A DNA stretch of 64,000 nt from CAIXSC01 sp046349915 (GTDB lineage Bacteria > Planctomycetota > Planctomycetia > Pirellulales > Pirellulaceae). The notes under the pieces are model-generated. The model was given only the letters and a program-made list of their open reading frames with translations. It was not told where the DNA came from and made no database searches. Of the stretch, positions 28,801-36,667 are shown one piece after another. Position 1 is the first letter of the stretch. The number at the start of each line of letters is the position of its first letter. A program made the position numbers and the translations under genes. The stretch lies in assembly GCA_046349915.1 (NCBI GenBank), contig JAXMBL010000003.1:992001-1056000 (forward strand), given 5' to 3'.

Positions 28801-28969
28801 ACAGTTTTCCGCCCTCCAAGGCATCGCCCGCATTCAAACTCGCCGCGGCCAGTTTGACGACGCTTTGAAGACCCTGAGCCGCGCCCAGCCCGACAAACTG
28901 CAAGGCGTGTGGCGCACGAACATCCTCAACTCCATCGAAGCGGTGAACAAAGCCCGCCAGCAGAAGTAA
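25820..28969 (+). CDS. Secreted DUF4838 protein with C-terminal CBM9-like domain
   Basis: 1,049 residues from the ATG at 25820, which starts a Sec signal (MKHTIPLVLALLVTCSASA). The N-terminal part resembles the alpha-glucuronidase/hexosaminidase accessory fold (AAHEFRQQIEKISG, ERGSFNAVSGYL, GARWYLPGD). The DUF4838 core follows with HPDWFALYGG, PPDGY and CQCEKCQG. After residue 600 a CBM9/DOMON-like sandwich begins (VVIDGKLDDEYW, GDAIEIEI, DDHWIVEISLPV), followed by a helical tail. Proteins of this kind are thought to be glycoside hydrolases of uncharted specificity in marine and soil planctomycetes. The sulfatase starts 5 bp downstream, so the two form an operon. Catalytic residues were not assigned. 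Confidence 0.85.
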   Translation: MKHTIPLVLALLVTCSASAETYLVENGLPRAEIIISDKPARMTRVAAHEFRQQIEKISGARLPIVTQPTGKAVKVFIGASSHSPVKTEGLKHGAYRIVSGEDWLALLGDDTDFTPIDPWGKSNSDIPRAQAEWEKIVGAPYGMPTRGLYKHRLKLPGETGKPDGATTAKNESLEIWGLDERGSFNAVSGYLHKLGARWYLPGDLGEVLPSLKTIVLPKLDETVRPDFSLRQFNFRFGTAGYDTSLWAMRLGIRNDETLPIGHGMATMTNREEVFAKHPDWFALYGGRRDFRPGYTKCQLCYSNEELFRETVRWARAQLDTYHLDAVPIMPPDGYTSICQCEKCQGQDSPDRNERGLLSEHVWDFVNRVAKEIGKSHPRAKVLNCAYGAYTLPPRKIEKLEPNVQVAIVGGRRPLNIAESKAEGEAAPEALRAAWVKKTDNPLIIFENYPFIDRGWYLPGFAAHSLVDTVNSTKGVSMGEDIWLTAGPDFDKVGIGFNHFLVYFTARAYWGGKDVNADAMLREYCRLFYGPAEQEMLAFFTYCEEHWKATSKDKAKADEALALFDQAKAKADAASVYGKRLALVDDFLKGLRMKSVQLGQKRGPVPTVRLVGDAKGVVIDGKLDDEYWRKCPVAATGKLRELQTGRVPTFDTSFKAGWQGNSVIFAIRCEERAGEKPNSTTTRHGDQAIWYGDAIEIEIATETHSYYQIAVSPAGHVVDLDRGAPRSQWFDWDSKAEVATHVADDHWIVEISLPVTQDENDPLHQIIGRKPTQSLPWHINVCRQHVREDGQEHSALSPTGVANFHEPMKFAHFYDGRSHQFEYDPSVTDFVIGFRQAEKERQSGQFLALVEGKITDFQKAAALEQAALYDRNAAFIDQIPIESVRKTAQMRKLLASGQASEVVALFGAEDLSQWPFWKRGDGLRQRGGAYFIVKNGERAEADLRAALDFIGDPRARESVQLLLAQNREMNLKDDVRALEAYEALLADTARIGVAEQFSALQGIARIQTRRGQFDDALKTLSRAQPDKLQGVWRTNILNSIEAVNKARQQK

Positions 28970-28974
28970 AGCCC

Positions 28975-30387
28975 ATGATCATGAAGCACCTCCTCACACT
29001 CATCACCTCCTTGTTACTCGTTCCTGTGACCGAGGTGCTCGCTGGCGATGCGTTCAAGACTGATGGTGAGTCGAGGCCCAACATTGTCGTCATCATGGCG
29101 GACGACCTGGGTTGGATGGATCTGCGCTGCTATGGCAATGAGCAGTTGGACACGCCGGTGCTGGATCGATTGGCAGCCGACGGGATGCGCTTCACCAACG
29201 CATATGCAGCCTCGCCGGTTTGCACGCCGACGCGAGCCGCGATGATGACTGGCCAATCTCCGGCGCGTTTGCGGATCACCAACCATGCTCCAGGGAATCC
29301 GGTCGGATTTGCGTTGAAGGGCTCCTCGTTGCAGGAGGCGGAGAACATTCGCCACCTGCCGCTCGCTGCCACGACCATCGCCGAGCGGCTCGCCGAGGCA
29401 GGCTATGCTACGGCTCACATTGGCAAGTGGCATCTGTCCCACGTGTCGCGTGAAGAGCGAGGCATTACGGAGAGGGACCTGCGACCGGAGAAGCAAGGGT
29501 TTGATTTCAACATCGGCGGCGACTCCAGCGGCGGTCCGCCCAGTTATTTCGCGCCCTATCGCATCTCCGCGTTGTCGGAGCGAAAGGTCGGGGAGTATCT
29601 GCCCGATCGACTCGCCGACGAGGCGATTGCTTTTGTTCGCAAACATCGCGACGGCCCTTTCTTCCTGAACTGGTGGCCTTATTCCGTGCACTACCCGATG
29701 CAGGCGCGCGAGGAGACGATCGCCAAGTATCGCCAGCGAGGCGGTCTGAAAGACCCGGTCTACGCCGCGATGATCGAAGACATGGACGCCGCGATCGGAC
29801 GGTTCCTCAAGACGCTCGATGAATCCGGGCTGCGCGAGCAGACATTGGTCATCTTCAAGTCGGACAATGGCGGATATCACGGCGACAACAGTCCGCTGCG
29901 CGGATTCAAGGGCACGCTGTACGAAGGGGGGCTGCGAGTGCCGTGGATTGTTCGTTGGCCGGGAAAGATCCAACCCGGCACGACCGACTCGACCCCTGTG
30001 ATTAGCACGGACTGCTACCCGACCATTTTGGAAGCTGCCGGATTGGCTCCCACGCCGAATCACCCGCTCGACGGCCTGAGCTTGCTGCCGCTTCTCACGC
30101 AATCCTCGCAACTGGCACGCGACACGCTTTACTTCCACTATCCCAACTACGCCTTTCACCAACAGAACCGCCTCGGCAGCGCCCTGCGCGAGGGTGATTA
30201 CAAGTTCATCAAGAACTACGATGACGACTCGTTGGAGCTTTACAACTTGCGTCAGGACCTCAGCGAAAGAGACAACTTGGCCACGCAATTCCCCGAACTT
30301 GCCAATCGACTCGAGGCCAAGCTCAAAGCCTGGCTCCAAGCAAGCAATGCTCGCCTACCGGTCAAGGCGAGGGGAATCAAAGACTAG
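28975..30387 (+). CDS. Secreted arylsulfatase-type sulfatase (Cys-type)
   Basis: 470 residues from the ATG at 28975 (an alternative start is at 28981), with a Sec signal. RPNIVVIMADDLGWMDL carries the metal-binding DD pair. The signature CTPTRAAMMTG places Cys83 for conversion to formylglycine, so a formylglycine-generating enzyme is needed from elsewhere in the genome. GKWHL and the later SDNGG motif complete the active site. It removes sulfate from carbohydrate or aryl sulfate esters in the periplasm or outside. It lies 5 bp after the DUF4838 gene and a TauE/SafE-type permease is encoded 1.5 kb downstream, consistent with sulfated-glycan use. Confidence 0.93.
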   Translation: MIMKHLLTLITSLLLVPVTEVLAGDAFKTDGESRPNIVVIMADDLGWMDLRCYGNEQLDTPVLDRLAADGMRFTNAYAASPVCTPTRAAMMTGQSPARLRITNHAPGNPVGFALKGSSLQEAENIRHLPLAATTIAERLAEAGYATAHIGKWHLSHVSREERGITERDLRPEKQGFDFNIGGDSSGGPPSYFAPYRISALSERKVGEYLPDRLADEAIAFVRKHRDGPFFLNWWPYSVHYPMQAREETIAKYRQRGGLKDPVYAAMIEDMDAAIGRFLKTLDESGLREQTLVIFKSDNGGYHGDNSPLRGFKGTLYEGGLRVPWIVRWPGKIQPGTTDSTPVISTDCYPTILEAAGLAPTPNHPLDGLSLLPLLTQSSQLARDTLYFHYPNYAFHQQNRLGSALREGDYKFIKNYDDDSLELYNLRQDLSERDNLATQFPELANRLEAKLKAWLQASNARLPVKARGIKD

Positions 30388-30397
30388 TTGGTTCGTC

Positions 30398-30540
30398 TTG
30401 GACTGCGGCAGCCTGCTGCCGCTTTCTATCCAGCAGCCCTGCTGCTGGACGAGAGTGGACGAGCGCTGCCACGATGGGTATACACACTGCTCAGCAGCAG
30501 GCTGCTGAGGCCAAAGCGGCAGCAGGCTGCCGCAGTCCAA
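30398..30540. repeat. 143-bp palindromic element with 28-bp perfect inverted arms
   Basis: Arms at 30398-30425 (begins TTGGACTGCGGCAGCC) and 30513-30540 are exact reverse complements. The interior contains smaller CAGCAG/CTGCTG palindromes. It fills the gap between the sulfatase and the next gene and could form a large hairpin that ends transcription. It looks like a nonautonomous dispersed repeat; no coding capacity is evident. Confidence 0.85.
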
Positions 30541-30556
30541 AAAATCGAGACTCGAC

Positions 30557-31804
30557 ATGAATACTCAAACAACTCGTCGTCAATTCTTGGTCGCAGTCGC
30601 GGCTACATCCATGAGCGTCGTGGCGCGAAGCCAGGACTCGTCCAAGTTCCCGCCAACGCGGCAGATCACTCACGGGCCGGGATTTCATTGGTTTGGCTAC
30701 TACGACAAACTTCAGTTCTCGCCCGACAATCGGTTCGTGCTTAGTAACAAGGTCAGTTTCGAGCATCGCTCGCCGACTGCGAATGATGTCATCGAAGTGG
30801 GGATGGTCGATCTGCATGAGAAGGACCGGTGGATACCACTGGGGACGAGTCGCGCGTGGAATTGGCAACAAGGGTGCATGCTTCAGTGGATTCCTGGGAC
30901 AAAGTCGAAAGTGATCTGGAACGATCGCGAAAAGGACCGATTCGTCAGTCATATTCTCGACGTGAGCACTGGGGATAAGCAGACGCTGCCAGCGCCCATT
31001 TATTCGTTGAGTCCAAATGGAAAAGAGGCCGTGTCGTGTGATTTCGCGCGCGTCGCGGATTGTCGACCGGGGTATGGCTACGCGGGCATCAGGGATCGCT
31101 TTTTCGACGACATGGCGCCGGAACGCAGCGGCATCACTCATGTCAATTTGGAAACCGGCGAGGAAAAACTGATCCTTTCACATCGGCAACTCGCCGTGAC
31201 CGGCGAAGTCATCGAGAATCATCCCACATCCAAGCACCACGCCTATCATCTGCTCGTCAGCCCAGATGGGAAACGCTTCATCCTGCTCCATCGCTGGACG
31301 CAGCCACGAGGTTCTCACCTCACTCGCCTGATCACGTCCGCGATGGATGGCAGCGACCCACGCATCGTGATCCCGAACGGCTACGCGTCGCACTTCATCT
31401 GGCGCGATGCCACCCACATTCTCTCCCAAGCCAAAGGCTGGCTCGGCAACGATCAATGGGGCAATTTCTTGTTTGGAGATAGCGACTCGCGCATCGTCGC
31501 GGAGATCGGCAAGGGAGTGCTCGATGCCGGCGGGCACTTCAGCTATCTGCGTAACAATGAATGGTTGCTGAGCGACACTTATCCCAAGGGACCGCAGCGT
31601 TTCCAAACGCCGCACCTCTATCATATCGCGACGAACCGTCGTCTTGACCTCGGTAATTTCCCGTCGCCGCGGGAGTACACGGGCGAGTGGCGAGTGGACA
31701 CTCATCCACGTCTCAGCCGCGACGAACGCACCGTCTGCATCGACTCGCCGCACGCCGGCAGCGGGCGACAACTGCACTTGATCGACATTCGCGATCTCGT
31801 TTGA
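30557..31804 (+). CDS. Tat-exported beta-propeller protein (oligogalacturonate-lyase-like)
   Basis: 415 residues. The N-terminus TTRRQFLVAVAATSMS is a twin-arginine signal, so the protein folds before export. The body has propeller-like repeats of the TolB/oligogalacturonide-lyase kind: LQFSPDNRFVLSNK, YSLSPNGKEA, LLVSPDGKRFILL, DTHPRLSRDERTVCID. Conserved histidines (HHAYH, GGHFSY) could bind metal. It lies after the palindromic element in the catabolic block and may act on glycans. I would not assign a reaction with confidence; a non-enzymatic propeller is possible. Confidence 0.65.
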   Translation: MNTQTTRRQFLVAVAATSMSVVARSQDSSKFPPTRQITHGPGFHWFGYYDKLQFSPDNRFVLSNKVSFEHRSPTANDVIEVGMVDLHEKDRWIPLGTSRAWNWQQGCMLQWIPGTKSKVIWNDREKDRFVSHILDVSTGDKQTLPAPIYSLSPNGKEAVSCDFARVADCRPGYGYAGIRDRFFDDMAPERSGITHVNLETGEEKLILSHRQLAVTGEVIENHPTSKHHAYHLLVSPDGKRFILLHRWTQPRGSHLTRLITSAMDGSDPRIVIPNGYASHFIWRDATHILSQAKGWLGNDQWGNFLFGDSDSRIVAEIGKGVLDAGGHFSYLRNNEWLLSDTYPKGPQRFQTPHLYHIATNRRLDLGNFPSPREYTGEWRVDTHPRLSRDERTVCIDSPHAGSGRQLHLIDIRDLV

Positions 31805-31892
31805 TGAGACGCCTCGATCAGACTCCTGAGAACAGAACGCCGGACGCTGTTTTGTCGTAGAATCAGGTGAATCTATACGCAGGGGAGTCATC

Positions 31893-32390
31893 ATGATTTG
31901 GATCGCGCTTTTACTGTTCGGGGTGGCGATTGGCGTCGCGAGCGGCCTGCTGGGGATTGGCGGCGGCATTCTGCTCATACCCGGGCTAATGATCTTGTTC
32001 GGGTACAGCCAAGCGGAAGCGCAGGGGACGAGCTTAGCGGTCATGATTCCGCCGATTGGCATCTTTGCCGCGATGGTCTACTACCAACATGGATTTGTCC
32101 GTCTGCCCGTAGTTGGACTCATTGCCGCGGGATTCCTGATCGGCGCGTACGTCGGGGCGAGGCTTGTGCCGCATATTTCGCCCTCCTATCTACGGCTGGC
32201 CTTTGGAATCTTGTTGCTCTATCTCGGCTTCACGTTCGTGTTCAATCCAGGTGGGAGCCGATCTGGCGTAGCACTTCCCGCGGGTCTAGCCGCAGCGTTT
32301 TCCGCCTTCGTCGCGAAGGTCTGGCGTCGGCGGCTAAACAACCAAGTCACACTGCCGCCACCCGGTGGCGATCACGACTATCACATCTAG
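31893..32390 (+). CDS. TauE/SafE (TSUP) family permease, short form
   Basis: 165 residues with AGGGGAG at ideal spacing before the ATG. It is almost entirely hydrophobic, with about four or five helices. The family signature ASGLLGIGGGILLIPGLM lies at the N-terminus and a second-half-like segment (GARLVPHISPSYLRLAFGILLLYLG) follows. Family members move sulfite, sulfoacetate or related organosulfur anions across the inner membrane. The full-size protein has two such halves; this is one half and would need to dimerise. The nearby sulfatase suggests a link with sulfur export, which is inference. Confidence 0.85.
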   Translation: MIWIALLLFGVAIGVASGLLGIGGGILLIPGLMILFGYSQAEAQGTSLAVMIPPIGIFAAMVYYQHGFVRLPVVGLIAAGFLIGAYVGARLVPHISPSYLRLAFGILLLYLGFTFVFNPGGSRSGVALPAGLAAAFSAFVAKVWRRRLNNQVTLPPPGGDHDYHI

Positions 32391-32532
32391 CAAATTGTCG
32401 CATCTGCGAAATTGCGGTCGACGGACTTTCAGTCCAGCACTTAAGGGCGAGTGAAGTGGAGCTGGCGACTCGCGTCTACCAGCGGCGGAATCAACTCAGA
32501 CAAACCGTTAGGTCTGGGCGTTGGTAGATTCC

Positions 32533-33627
32533 TTACTCTTCTCTCTGCACATAACCTTTGCCCGTCTTTTCGGCGATCAGCTTTTCCGCTTCTTTGTGAG
32601 CGGCCGCGGAATCGGTCCGTATGCCGACGTAACTCGGAAATCGAGGAATGCCCGCATCGGACAATTCCTGATAGCGAAACGTGACGGTGCTGCCGATCGA
32701 TGGCGGTGCTTCGCGCTGCTTGTCTGAGAATCCCGTGCCGACCGAGAATGTCTTGCCATTCTCCAGGCGAAGCGTCAAAGCTCCCAGTCTGCCTTGATGT
32801 CGACCTTTTCCCGGTTCATGGGCTATGACTTGTGCTTCCGCGTCATGGAACGTTTTGACTTTCAGCAGCGTCGCCGACCGTCCCACCGCATACTTTGAGC
32901 TTGGTTGGCGCAGCATCAAGCCCTCGCCTCCGAGTGTCTCGACGCGTTGCAACTCGGATCGCAAATGCGCGACGCTTTGGCACAGCGCGTGTTCGTGAAT
33001 CGCGACAAAAGAGTTGCCCCAACTGGGCGATTGATCGCGTAGGAACTCGATGCGTTCTTCAAAGAGACTTGCCGCTTGCGGTGCGTCGAAGATGACAAAG
33101 CGAAGCTGACGCCACTGGTCGCTTTTATCTTGTCGACGGACGATGCTGACCGTGCGTTGAAATGCTTTGCGGTCGAGCCACAGCTCGCCATCAAGCGGCG
33201 CTGTTGGCAATCCTTCCACGAACCAATCGGGCGCGTGATACAAGTTCCCTTTCCGCGAAAGAAATTCCTTTCCGTTCCAGTAGGCTCGCACGCCATCCAG
33301 CTTCTCGCTCATCCACCAGCCGGTCAGGTCGAGTGCATTGTCCCACGACTCGGCTAAGAGCAAAGGCGGTCCCTCAACGGCCTCGTCGCCTAGATCCGAC
33401 GCATTCTTGACGGGCTTCTGCGGCAGCGAGCCGCCGATACGTGTCTCTTCTGCCTCATCCCCACGCAGCTTCCGTAAGTGTTTGCAGGTCCGTTTTTCGA
33501 TCGCGATCGACTGGTTGCGCCAAGCCGGGCAACTACACGAATAGACTCCTCCAGTGTTTCTCAATACATAGGGTTTTGCGCCGGACCCTTGGACTTCACA
33601 ACTTTCACCGTCCGCTAAATCTGGCAT
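32533..33627 (-). CDS. ATP-dependent DNA ligase with N-terminal SWIM zinc finger
   Basis: 364 residues; AGGAGA lies before the ATG. Residues 29-50 form a SWIM finger, CSC (Cys31, Cys33) then CKH (Cys48, His50). The nucleotidyltransferase domain begins with EKLDGVR, so Lys109 is the adenylation site. LDGELW, FVIFDAP, GEGLMLRQP and LLKVKTFHD supply motifs III, IIIa, IV and V. A compact OB domain (TVTFRYQELSDAGIPRFPSYVGIR) ends the protein, as in small LigE/LigD-like ligases. No signal peptide is present, so it should act in the cytoplasm on nicked DNA. The SWIM domain may help bind DNA. It is unrelated to the flanking catabolic genes. Confidence 0.92.
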   Translation of the reverse strand: MPDLADGESCEVQGSGAKPYVLRNTGGVYSCSCPAWRNQSIAIEKRTCKHLRKLRGDEAEETRIGGSLPQKPVKNASDLGDEAVEGPPLLLAESWDNALDLTGWWMSEKLDGVRAYWNGKEFLSRKGNLYHAPDWFVEGLPTAPLDGELWLDRKAFQRTVSIVRRQDKSDQWRQLRFVIFDAPQAASLFEERIEFLRDQSPSWGNSFVAIHEHALCQSVAHLRSELQRVETLGGEGLMLRQPSSKYAVGRSATLLKVKTFHDAEAQVIAHEPGKGRHQGRLGALTLRLENGKTFSVGTGFSDKQREAPPSIGSTVTFRYQELSDAGIPRFPSYVGIRTDSAAAHKEAEKLIAEKTGKGYVQREE

Positions 33628-34286
33628 ACAAATCTCCTGTCAAAAGCCTATTATCTTGGGATAAGAAGCCAAGGTCCGATATGTTCGCTGGTGTCATATG
33701 ACAGTGCGGCCGTATCGTGGCACACCCCTAATGTCGTTGCAATCGGCCGAGCTCGGTGAGTCCCCGGCCGCTAAACACAAAAGCTGGTGGACCACGAATT
33801 TCACGAATGCCACGAATTTGCAGGGAAGACGGAGTGAGGTTCTAACGAGTCTCAAGGTCACGAAGGTGGAGATATGGAAGGGAGCGGAACAACTCGACGA
33901 ACGACCTGTTGCTCCCTAGTGATCGCCGGGTAGCAAGAAGCCAGTTTCTGACCCTAGTCTGATGGCCAAGTGGGGCACGTTTTCAACCTGCCTGGAAGCA
34001 TCAAACGTGGGGCAGGTTTTCAACCTGCCTGCAGAGACCCAACGTGGGGCAGGTTTTCAACCTGCCCAAATGGACTCTGCGACTCCGATTCAGTCGATCA
34101 CACGTAGTCGGCACGGTTGTTGGGCTGTTTGTCTGCAGGAGGCAGGTTGCAAACCTGCCCCACGTCGGCAGTAGGCAGGTTACAAACCTGCCCCACGTCG
34201 GCAGTAGGCAGGTTGCAAACCTGCCCCACTTTGATGAAGGTGGTTGCGTGGGATTCATCCGCACACGCTACGTTGAGGAGTTACGC
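33628..34286. repeat. Repeat-rich intergenic region with inverted arrays of a 22-24-bp palindrome
   Basis: Three units built on GGGGCAGGTTTTCAACCTGCC lie between about 33970 and 34067 with a 37-bp period; the first is imperfect. Three units in opposite orientation (GGCAGGTTGCAAACCTGCCC) lie at about 34140-34229 with a 33-bp period. A 70-bp spacer separates the two arrays, so the region can fold into one long cruciform. At 33792-33819 there is a CACGAAT-type motif (ACCACGAATTTCACGAAT) related to one at 61507-61533. Frames running through the array are repeat artefacts. The segment 33628-33790 holds nothing recognisable apart from the ligase promoter. Confidence 0.8.
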
Positions 34287-36083
34287 ATGAGAGCTTACGT
34301 GCTGGTAGTAGCCGCAATATTGGTTGGGGCCTCAACGGCCTTCGCCGATTCGCCCGTGGTTCGCGTGGAGAATCGCGCGGGGCTGTGGCAGCTGTCTCGC
34401 GATGGTCAGCCTTACTTCATCCGTGGAGCTGGCGGAGGTGGTTCGTGGGAGTTGCTTGCGAAACTGGGCGGCAACTCCGTGCGGACATGGGGACACGATC
34501 GCCTCGGTGAAGAGCTGGACCAAGCACATAAACTGGGATTGACCGTTACGGCAGGAATCTGGCTAGGACAAGTGCGACAAGGGTTCGATTGGTCGGATGC
34601 GGATAGCCTGATCAAACAACGCGAGGTCATCCGCCAAGCGGTGCTCAAATACAAGGATCATCCCGCGCTATTGATGTGGGCGCTGGGCAACGAGATGGAA
34701 GACCCTGAAGGAAAGAACGGCGCTGTCTGGTCCGAGATCAACAACCTCGCGCAACTCGTGAAGGCGCTCGACGCCCGCCATCCCACCATGACCGTCATCG
34801 CGGAAATCGGCGGCGCCAAGGTTCGCAATTTGCACTCGCTTTGCCCCGACATCGATATCGTCGGCATCAACTCTTACGCGGGCGGGCCTTCGGTAGGCGA
34901 ACGATATCGGAAGCTCGGCGGTACGAAACCGTATGTGCTCACCGAGTTTGGTCCGCCCGGCATCTGGGAGATCAAACCGAACGAGATCGGTGCGTTCCGC
35001 GAGTTGACCAGTACTGCGAAAGCGGACGCTTACCGTGCGACGTATCGCCAAGCAGTTGTCGACCAGCCGGGACGATGTCTTGGGTCGTATGCGTTCCTCT
35101 GGGGACAGAAACAGGAAGTCACCGCGACTTGGTTTTCATTGCTACTGCGCGATGGCTCGCGATTGGAAGCGGTCGATACGCTCGTCGAATCTTGGACTGG
35201 CAAGCCAGTAGTCAATCGCTGTCCAAAAATCGAGGCGTTCGAGGCGAGCGGCCCGACCTCCGTGAAACCGAATACCGTAGTGAAACTGAGTGTGAAAACG
35301 TCAGATCCCGAGCGAGATTCGCTTCAGGTAGCTTGGGAATTGGTTGGTGACGAAGAGCAGTATGGCTCGGGTGGAGATGCCGAAGCAGCGGGATCGACAT
35401 TCGCAAATTCGATTTTGAAAGCGGATTCGACCAGTGCCGAGGTCAAGTTGCCTGGCGAGGGAGGGCTTTATCGAGTATTCGTGACCGTCCGTGACGGTCA
35501 TGGTGGAGCTGCGATTGCCAACTTGCCAATCCGCGTGGAAGGGCCCAGTCGTGTCGCGGTCGGAAGTTCCGCGAAGCTACCTTTGGTCGTGTTCGGAGAA
35601 TCCAGCGATACTCAACCTTATGTCCCCTCAGGATGGATGGGAGATGCGAAGTCGATCAAACTCGACCCAACACACGCCGACAAGCCCTTTGCGGGCAAGA
35701 CAAGTTTGCGTTGTGAGTTCGCCGCAACCACTGGGTGGGGGGCGGTCGCGTGGCAACATCCCGCGCAAGACTGGGGAGATCAACGTGGCGGCTTTGATCT
35801 ATCGGGCGCCAAGCGACTTGTCTTCTATGCTCGAGGGGAGACGGGGGAAGAGGAAGTCTCGTTCAGCTTCGGCATGATTGGTCCCGAAAAAAAGTACTTT
35901 GATACGGCGAAGCGCTCGCTGGGCAAAGTGAAGCTTACTCGCGATTGGAAGCGTTACGAAATCCGACTCGATGATCTGCCGACGCAGGAGAATCTGACTC
36001 GCATCAAAACAGGATTTGTGTGGTCGGTTGCCAGTAGCGGTCAACCGATCATTTTCTACCTGGATGACGTCCGTTGGGAGTGA
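34287..36083 (+). CDS. Secreted glycoside-hydrolase-like TIM-barrel protein with C-terminal accessory domains
   Basis: 598 residues from the ATG at 34287, chosen for GAGGAG upstream and the Sec signal that follows (MRAYVLVVAAILVGASTAFA); the longer frame reads through repeats. Residues 25-310 resemble the clan GH-A barrel of the GH2/GH5 type: GGNSVRTWGHD, LMWALGNEME with putative acid/base Glu136, and YVLTEFGPPG with putative nucleophile Glu219. A PKD-like beta domain (about 320-430, DPERDSLQVAWEL) and a carbohydrate-binding-like sandwich (about 435-598) follow. Probably a periplasmic or secreted retaining glycosidase or transglycosylase. Substrate unknown. Confidence 0.75.
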   Translation: MRAYVLVVAAILVGASTAFADSPVVRVENRAGLWQLSRDGQPYFIRGAGGGGSWELLAKLGGNSVRTWGHDRLGEELDQAHKLGLTVTAGIWLGQVRQGFDWSDADSLIKQREVIRQAVLKYKDHPALLMWALGNEMEDPEGKNGAVWSEINNLAQLVKALDARHPTMTVIAEIGGAKVRNLHSLCPDIDIVGINSYAGGPSVGERYRKLGGTKPYVLTEFGPPGIWEIKPNEIGAFRELTSTAKADAYRATYRQAVVDQPGRCLGSYAFLWGQKQEVTATWFSLLLRDGSRLEAVDTLVESWTGKPVVNRCPKIEAFEASGPTSVKPNTVVKLSVKTSDPERDSLQVAWELVGDEEQYGSGGDAEAAGSTFANSILKADSTSAEVKLPGEGGLYRVFVTVRDGHGGAAIANLPIRVEGPSRVAVGSSAKLPLVVFGESSDTQPYVPSGWMGDAKSIKLDPTHADKPFAGKTSLRCEFAATTGWGAVAWQHPAQDWGDQRGGFDLSGAKRLVFYARGETGEEEVSFSFGMIGPEKKYFDTAKRSLGKVKLTRDWKRYEIRLDDLPTQENLTRIKTGFVWSVASSGQPIIFYLDDVRWE

Positions 36084-36150
36084 TTTGGGCTTACTTTGAA
36101 AAAAACCAGGCTAGGTGTTCGTGTACGAATCTTGCTTGCGTCAGTCCATA

Positions 36151-36177
36151 GTCGTGGACCACTCCGTGGTCCAACGC
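36151..36177 (+). repeat. REP-like palindrome, family A, copy 1
   Basis: 27-bp unit beginning GTCGTGGACCACTCCGTGG. The inner part (GGACCAC and GTGGTCC) folds into a 7-bp hairpin. It pairs with the inverted copy at 36228-36254 to make a REPIN-like doublet. Confidence 0.85.
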
Positions 36178-36227
36178 TCCGGAATCCGTGCGTATCGTCT
36201 CGCTGGGGTGGCGTTGTGAGTTCGCCG

Positions 36228-36254
36228 GCGTTGGACCACGGAGTGGTCCACGAC
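36228..36254 (-). repeat. REP-like palindrome, family A, copy 2 (inverted)
   Basis: Exact reverse complement of the unit at 36151-36177, 50 bp away. The doublet interrupts the RAYT remnant. Confidence 0.85.
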
Positions 36255-36505
36255 TATTTTTAAGTACTCGCTCGACCCATTCTTGTTTTTCTCTTTCCCA
36301 ACGCGAGAGGACTTCACGGGGGATGGAGTCTTTCGTCCGAAATGTGGCAAAGACAATGGCGCCGGCTTGGGACCAATGAGGCCTTAGTCGCTCATGGATG
36401 TACAATTCGGCTTTCGGGTCGAATAGCTCTCCAATCATATCCGTATCCCCTCGTGTTGGCCTGCTTGAGGTGCCCACACTCAGTGTAACGGGTATTCTGG
36501 CGCCG

Positions 36506-36532
36506 GCGTTGGACCACGGAGTGGTCCACGAC
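36506..36532 (-). repeat. REP-like palindrome, family A, copy 3
   Basis: Third exact 27-bp unit, on the same strand as copy 2, at the 5' side of the RAYT remnant. REP units flanking their transposase gene are the usual arrangement. Confidence 0.85.
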
Positions 36533-36667
36533 TATTCTCCGGAACTCATTGCGACAAACGAGCGCCTGCGATTCAAACACCGCAAGTTTGGTCCTGGCGA
36601 GATTTAGACTGCGGTTAGGACGTTGCCTCGCAGGTGGGCGCGGATTGTTTACCAGTTTCCCACCGTT

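Larger units (their letters stand above)
36091..36438 (-). pseudogene. REP-associated tyrosine transposase (RAYT) remnant
   Basis: Only the first 60 or so residues of a RAYT/Y1-like protein survive. ELFDPKAELYIHERLRPHW, then AIVFATFRTKDSIPREVL and RWEREKQEWV match the family's N-terminal start. The frame then runs into an inverted pair of REP palindromes (36151-36254) and stops at 36091. The HUH and catalytic Tyr regions are missing, so it cannot be active. The frame is open from 36477; the Met at 36438 directly precedes the homologous part. Confidence 0.65.

Noticed and set aside
29014..30339. 441-codon antisense frame within the sulfatase gene
   Set aside because: A shadow; the sense strand has all the sulfatase motifs.
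33970..34229. CRISPR-like appearance of regularly spaced repeats
   Set aside because: Units are short palindromes with near-identical 9-16-bp spacers and reverse orientation halfway. There are no unique spacers, leader or cas genes.
34044..34286. 81-codon N-terminal extension of the glycosidase-like protein
   Set aside because: The extension translates the repeat array. A Sec signal and a good ribosome-binding site mark 34287 as the start.
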